Shown: positions 60,157 to 64,000 of the stretch, piece by piece
How the letters are laid out: each line of letters opens with the position of its first letter
Numbering within the stretch: position 1 is the stretch's first letter
Source: Candidatus Scybalocola faecipullorum
GTDB taxonomy: Bacteria; Bacillota; Clostridia; Lachnospirales; Lachnospiraceae
Assembly (NCBI GenBank): GCA_018716485.1
Contig: DVJY01000065.1
Span: forward strand, 1 to 64,000
Length of the DNA: 64,000 nucleotides
Direction of reading: 5' to 3'
The notes under the pieces: model-generated
Database searches by the model: none
What the model saw: only the letters and a program-made list of their open reading frames with translations
What the model was told of the DNA's origin: nothing
Translations under genes and position numbers: made by a program

Positions 60157-62196
60157 ATGAGCGAAATCGTGATTAAAAAATATCCAAAGCTGCTCCATGG
60201 CGGAGATTACAACCCGGATCAGTGGCTGGACTGTCCGGAAATTCTTGAAGAAGATATACGTTTGATGAAAAAAGCCGGCGTTAATGCCGTTTCTCTCGGC
60301 ATTTTTGCGTGGGCTGCCCTTGAGCCGGAAGAAGGGGTTTATGCATTTGACTGGCTTGAAAAAATGATTGACCGTCTTTATAGTGAAGGTATTTATACGG
60401 TGCTTGCTACACCTACCGGAGCAATGCCCAACTGGCTGACAGAGAAATATGAAGAAGTCCGTCAGGTCACACCGGAGGGTGTGCGCCATCTTCCGGGCAA
60501 GAGACATAACTATTGTCCCACATCTCCGATCATGCGTGAAAAGACAAAGGCCATCGATACGGCGCTCTCCAAGCGCTTCGGCAGACATCCGGCCGTGATT
60601 TTATGGCACATTTCCAATGAAATCGGCGGCAACGATCATCAAAGTGCCTGCTGGTGTCCGAAATGTCAGGCGGCATTCAGACAGTGGCTTCGGGAAAAAT
60701 ACGGGACGCTGGAAAATCTCAACCATGCATGGTGGACAGCGTTTTGGAGTCATACATATACGTCATGGGAACAGATCCATGCACCGTCGCCGGCAGGCGA
60801 ACCTTGGCTGCATGGTCTGAATTTGGATTGGCGGCGGTTTACAACGGTGCAGATGCGAGACTTTTACAGAGAAGAAGTAAAAGCGGTGCGAACTTACAGT
60901 ACGGTGCCTGTAACGGCCAATATGATGGGATTTTTTAAAGATTTGGATTATCCCAAGTTTGCAGACGATATTGATATTATTTCGTGGGATGCCTATCCTG
61001 AGTGGCACAGCGAGGCAGATGATGTCAATATTGCCGTATGGGCTGCGGCAAACCACAATATCATGCGTTCGATGAAAAAAGCCCCGTTTTTGATGATGGA
61101 AAGTACGCCGTCTGTAACTAACTGGAAGAAAAACAATATCCAAAAACGTCCGGGTATGCACGAAGTTTCATCGATGCAGGCAATCGCTCTCGGCTCTTTG
61201 AGTGTTCAGTATTTTCAGTGGCGCAAGAGCCGCGGTTCCATGGAAAAGTTCCATGGAGCTGTTGTCGGGCATATTGACCACGGGAATACGCGGGTGTTTA
61301 AAGAAGTGGCAGCCCTCGGCGAACATTTAGCCTCTGTCAGTGATGCGGTTTATCATACATGCAACAAGCCGGAAGTGGCTATGATTTTCGACTGGGAAAA
61401 CTGGTGGGCGCTGGAAGACTGTGCCGGCCCGAAAAGGGGCAGCGAGATGCACTATGTGGAAACATTTTTAAGCCACTATAAGCCGTTTTGGATGATGGGC
61501 ATAGATGTGGATATGGTCGATATGGATGCGGATCTTGACGGATATAAGCTGATCATTGCGCCGATGAATTATATGTATAAAGACGGGTATGCCCGGAAAG
61601 TGCGGGAGTTTGTACAAAAGGGCGGTATTTATGTGACAACTTACTGGAGCGGACTTGTCGATGAAACAGATTTATGCTTTATTGATCAGGCGCCTCTTCA
61701 GGATGTCCTCGGTCTTTGGGTTGAGGAAACAGATTCGCCAAATGAATTTTATGAAAATGAATTTGAATATGACGGACAACGGTATCCGGCAAAAGATATT
61801 TGTGATATTGTCAGAACAACCGGTGCCCAGAAGCTGGCTTCTTACTGCGGCGATTATTATGAGGGCCGGGCGGCGCTGACGAAAAACAGTTTCGGAGATG
61901 GCACAGCTTATTATATTGCCTCTGGGAGCAGTGAAGAATTTTGCATTGATTTTTACACAGAACTTATCCGAAAATATGAGATTCATCAGGCCATTCCGAC
62001 AGAACTGCCTTACGGCGTGACCGTTTCAAAGAGAGAAGCGGCGGCGCCGGGAGCAAAGACATTGTACTTTGTTCAGAATTTTAATCCGTATGAAGTGACG
62101 GTCATGCTGGATCATCCGTATCATTGCCTTGAAACAGATGAAATGTTGGGCGAATTTCTGGAGATGAAAGGCTATTCATGCACAGTATTGTATTAA
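60157..62196 (+). CDS. Beta-galactosidase, GH42
   Basis: 679 residues. LLHGGDYNPDQWLDCPEILEEDIRLMKKAG is the usual GH42 start. The acid/base Glu is in LWHISNEIGG and the nucleophile in MMESTPSVTNW. CWCPKCQAAF provides part of the zinc-binding cysteine cluster seen in many members. There is no signal peptide, so it works on imported galactosides. It begins 14 bases after the ArsR gene with GGGAGG, probably by chance rather than function. No sugar transporter is in view. Confidence 0.92.
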   Translation: MSEIVIKKYPKLLHGGDYNPDQWLDCPEILEEDIRLMKKAGVNAVSLGIFAWAALEPEEGVYAFDWLEKMIDRLYSEGIYTVLATPTGAMPNWLTEKYEEVRQVTPEGVRHLPGKRHNYCPTSPIMREKTKAIDTALSKRFGRHPAVILWHISNEIGGNDHQSACWCPKCQAAFRQWLREKYGTLENLNHAWWTAFWSHTYTSWEQIHAPSPAGEPWLHGLNLDWRRFTTVQMRDFYREEVKAVRTYSTVPVTANMMGFFKDLDYPKFADDIDIISWDAYPEWHSEADDVNIAVWAAANHNIMRSMKKAPFLMMESTPSVTNWKKNNIQKRPGMHEVSSMQAIALGSLSVQYFQWRKSRGSMEKFHGAVVGHIDHGNTRVFKEVAALGEHLASVSDAVYHTCNKPEVAMIFDWENWWALEDCAGPKRGSEMHYVETFLSHYKPFWMMGIDVDMVDMDADLDGYKLIIAPMNYMYKDGYARKVREFVQKGGIYVTTYWSGLVDETDLCFIDQAPLQDVLGLWVEETDSPNEFYENEFEYDGQRYPAKDICDIVRTTGAQKLASYCGDYYEGRAALTKNSFGDGTAYYIASGSSEEFCIDFYTELIRKYEIHQAIPTELPYGVTVSKREAAAPGAKTLYFVQNFNPYEVTVMLDHPYHCLETDEMLGEFLEMKGYSCTVLY

Positions 62197-62229
62197 AACG
62201 ACAAAATTTGATGATTTACAACTTTAATC

Positions 62230-62258
62230 TTTAAAAGTCTGGCCGGTTGTGTTAAAAT
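62230..62258 (+). promoter_or_regulatory. Probable aspartate kinase promoter
   Basis: TTTAAA (62230-62235), 17 bases, TAAAAT (62253-62258). Weak match. Confidence 0.3.
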
Positions 62259-62293
62259 AGCATCATTCTACAGTCAGATCAGGAGGAAAAGTG

Positions 62294-63613
62294 ATGAAGA
62301 AAGTAGTAAAGTTCGGCGGCAGTTCGCTGGCTAACGCACAGCAGTTTATGAAAGTCGGTGATATTATCCGTAAGGATGATGCCAGAAGATATGTTGTGCC
62401 AAGCGCCCCGGGCAAAAGATATGCTGAAGATGTTAAAGTAACCGATATGCTTTACCAGTGTTATGCAAAGGCCGAAGCAGGGGAAGCCTTTGATGAACTT
62501 TTAAATAGAATCAAATCAAGATATGAAGAAATTATCGGAGGCCTTGGTCTGGAACTTTCCTTGGACGGCGAATTTGCAAAGATCCGGGAAATGTTTGAAA
62601 ATAAAGCAGGCACAGATTATGCGGCTTCCAGAGGCGAATATTTAAACGGCATTGTGATGGCGGCTTATCTCGGATTTGAGTTTGTCGATGCGGCTGATGT
62701 TATCTTTTTCGATAAAAACGGTGCGCTTGATGAGGAAAAAACAAACCGCGCCATCGGGAAACGATTAAAGAGCGCAGAATACGCGGTTATTCCGGGATTT
62801 TACGGTTCGATGCCTGACGGGAAAATCAAAACCTTTTCGAGGGGCGGTTCAGATATCACAGGATCCCTTGTTGCCAAGGCTATTCAGGCCGATCTCTATG
62901 AAAACTGGACGGATGTGCCGGGATTTTTAATTGCAGATCCGAGAATCATCAACAATCCTGAAGTTATTGAAAGTATCACATATAAAGAGTTAAGAGAGCT
63001 TGCATATATGGGGGCGACTGTGCTCCACGAAGATGCGATTTTCCCTGTGAGAAAGGAAGGTATTCCGATTAATATCCGAGATACAAATGATCCGGATCAG
63101 GCGGGTACGATGATCGTAGAGAGTACGTGCCGCCGTCCAAAATATACAATTACAGGGATTGCCGGGAAAAAAGGGTTTGTGTCGATGAACATCGATAAGG
63201 CGATGATGAACTCGGAAATCGGTTTCGGGCGCAAAGTGCTTGGTGTTTTTGAAGAAAACGGATTGTCTTTTGAGCATATGCCGTCAGGTATTGACACAAT
63301 GACTGTCTTTGTTCATGCTGATGAGTTCGAGCCGAAAGAACAGCAGGTCATTGCCGGCATTCACAGAGCTGTCCATCCGGATTCTGTTGATCTTGAATCG
63401 GATCTGGCGCTGATCGCCGTTGTGGGACGAGGCATGAAATCGACCCGGGGCACAGCCGGACGTATTTTTTCAGCTCTGGCTCATGCCCGTGTCAATGTAA
63501 AAATGATCGATCAGGGTTCCAGTGAGCTGAATATTATTATCGGTGTCAGCAACAGTGAATTTGAACGTGCGATTCAGGCGATTTATGATATTTTTGTAAC
63601 CGCCCGGTTATAA
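62294..63613 (+). CDS. Aspartate kinase
   Basis: 439 residues. VVKFGGSSLANAQQF is the N-terminal phosphate-binding motif and FSRGGSDITGSLVAKA the substrate loop. Two ACT domains follow from about residue 290 (ITGIAGKKGFVSMNIDK; LIAVVGRGMKSTRGTAGRIF), so feedback control by lysine or threonine is expected. It makes aspartyl phosphate for lysine, threonine, methionine and diaminopimelate. AGGAGG lies seven bases before ATG 62294; GTG 62291 is an alternative. Confidence 0.93.
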   Translation: MKKVVKFGGSSLANAQQFMKVGDIIRKDDARRYVVPSAPGKRYAEDVKVTDMLYQCYAKAEAGEAFDELLNRIKSRYEEIIGGLGLELSLDGEFAKIREMFENKAGTDYAASRGEYLNGIVMAAYLGFEFVDAADVIFFDKNGALDEEKTNRAIGKRLKSAEYAVIPGFYGSMPDGKIKTFSRGGSDITGSLVAKAIQADLYENWTDVPGFLIADPRIINNPEVIESITYKELRELAYMGATVLHEDAIFPVRKEGIPINIRDTNDPDQAGTMIVESTCRRPKYTITGIAGKKGFVSMNIDKAMMNSEIGFGRKVLGVFEENGLSFEHMPSGIDTMTVFVHADEFEPKEQQVIAGIHRAVHPDSVDLESDLALIAVVGRGMKSTRGTAGRIFSALAHARVNVKMIDQGSSELNIIIGVSNSEFERAIQAIYDIFVTARL

Positions 63614-63654
63614 CGGAGGTGCCTGTATTTTGCAGGATGGCTGAGTCTTATTGA

Positions 63655-63706
63655 TAAAAAAAGCTGTGATATCGTAACATTCGTTACAATATTAACAGCT
63701 TTTTTA
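63655..63706 (+). terminator. Terminator after aspartate kinase
   Basis: AAAAAGCTGT and ACAGCTTTTTT close a stem that also has GTAAC/GTTAC inside. Confidence 0.8.
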
Positions 63707-63764
63707 GTATATGATAAAGCAAGATACAATATTGATGAAGCACATAGGCGAGGAGGAATAGATT

Positions 63765-64000
63765 ATGAAAAAGAAAATATCATTATTGTTGGCCGCGGTG
63801 ATGGCTGTATTTGCAGTGACAGCGTGCGGAAGTACAGGACAAAATACCTTCCAGACGGCAGCCCAGTCGGAGTCGGTTTCGCAGACGGAGACAGAGAGCG
63901 AAACCGGGGCGGAAACAAAAGATTATGGAACGCCTGTTGATGTCAACATTATGGCATTGAAGGGACCGACGGCAATGGGTATGGTAAAGATGATGGACGA
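63765..64000 (+). CDS. Substrate-binding lipoprotein of an ABC transporter, N-terminal part
   Basis: The frame runs off the window. The first 20 residues form a lipoprotein signal (KKKISLLLAAVMAVFAV then TACG, lipid-modified Cys at about 21). A Thr/Ser/Glu linker follows, then VDVNIMALKGPTAMGMVKMMD, a motif I associate with NitT/TauT-type periplasmic-binding proteins of clostridia. AGGAGG precedes ATG 63765. The ligand is not known. Confidence 0.7.
   Translation, partial: MKKKISLLLAAVMAVFAVTACGSTGQNTFQTAAQSESVSQTETESETGAETKDYGTPVDVNIMALKGPTAMGMVKMMD

Overview
The window reads as chromosomal DNA of a low-to-mid GC, anaerobic, spore-forming Clostridia, most likely a Lachnospiraceae-type organism. 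Evidence: spore genes gpr and spoIIP between rpsT and lepA in the usual clostridial order, strong Gram-positive Shine-Dalgarno sites (GGAGG) before nearly every gene, an ACGX-type radical SAM peptide locus, HydG, DUF4364, a Rae1-like NYN domain, and TTGACA-17-TATAAT promoters. I see no rRNA, tRNA, CRISPR array, IS element or phage module. Coding density is high on both strands.

Layout. 1-3.6 kb: tail of a DUF4143 ATPase, a DUF318-type permease under a palindromic operator, then an autoregulated-looking GntR/YtrA regulator with a membrane partner behind a long structured leader. 3.7-11 kb: an exonuclease with an Ada-like zinc knuckle, a TetM-like GTPase fused to a Rae1-like nuclease, a carboxylesterase/LysR divergent pair and an AEC transporter. 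11-14 kb: a sulfur assimilation unit (Rrf2 regulator, metY, cysK) with matching operators. 14.1-15.9 kb: a reduced RiPP locus (26-residue precursor, radical SAM maturase lacking most of its SPASM domain, PPOX/ferredoxin protein). 16-19.5 kb: GNAT, YtcJ-like amidohydrolase and a TIGR00300 protein. 19.5-22.5 kb: hydG with an NSS amino acid transporter behind a leader and terminator. 22.5-28 kb: Gre factor, SseB-like protein, and a DNA repair pair (EndoQ-UvrD fusion plus OGG-type glycosylase). 28-30.2 kb: CsoR and a P-type metal ATPase, with the operator built into the ATPase promoter. 30.4-40.4 kb: CmpB-like membrane protein, ABC-ABC-MarR operon, SulP transporter, polysaccharide deacetylase, MATE pump. 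40.5-51.4 kb: sulfite/nitrite reductase, PAP2, DUF4364, TIGR01212 radical SAM, a second ABC exporter pair, mgtE, a PfkB kinase and an NAD-dependent epimerase. 51.4-53.4 kb: an Lsa-like ABC-F gene under leader-peptide attenuation. 53.4-59.8 kb: housekeeping and sporulation (HD protein, holA, rpsT, gpr, spoIIP, lepA). 59.8-64 kb: an ArsR sensor, GH42 beta-galactosidase, aspartate kinase and the start of a lipoprotein.

The most unusual items are the fusion of a ribosome A-site GTPase to an A-site mRNA nuclease, the shrunken RiPP locus whose maturase looks internally deleted, the EndoQ-UvrD-OGG repair group, three structured leaders (before the GntR gene, hydG and the ABC-F gene), and several promoters whose repressor operators can be read directly. 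All assignments come from reading sequence and translations by eye; no database search was run.
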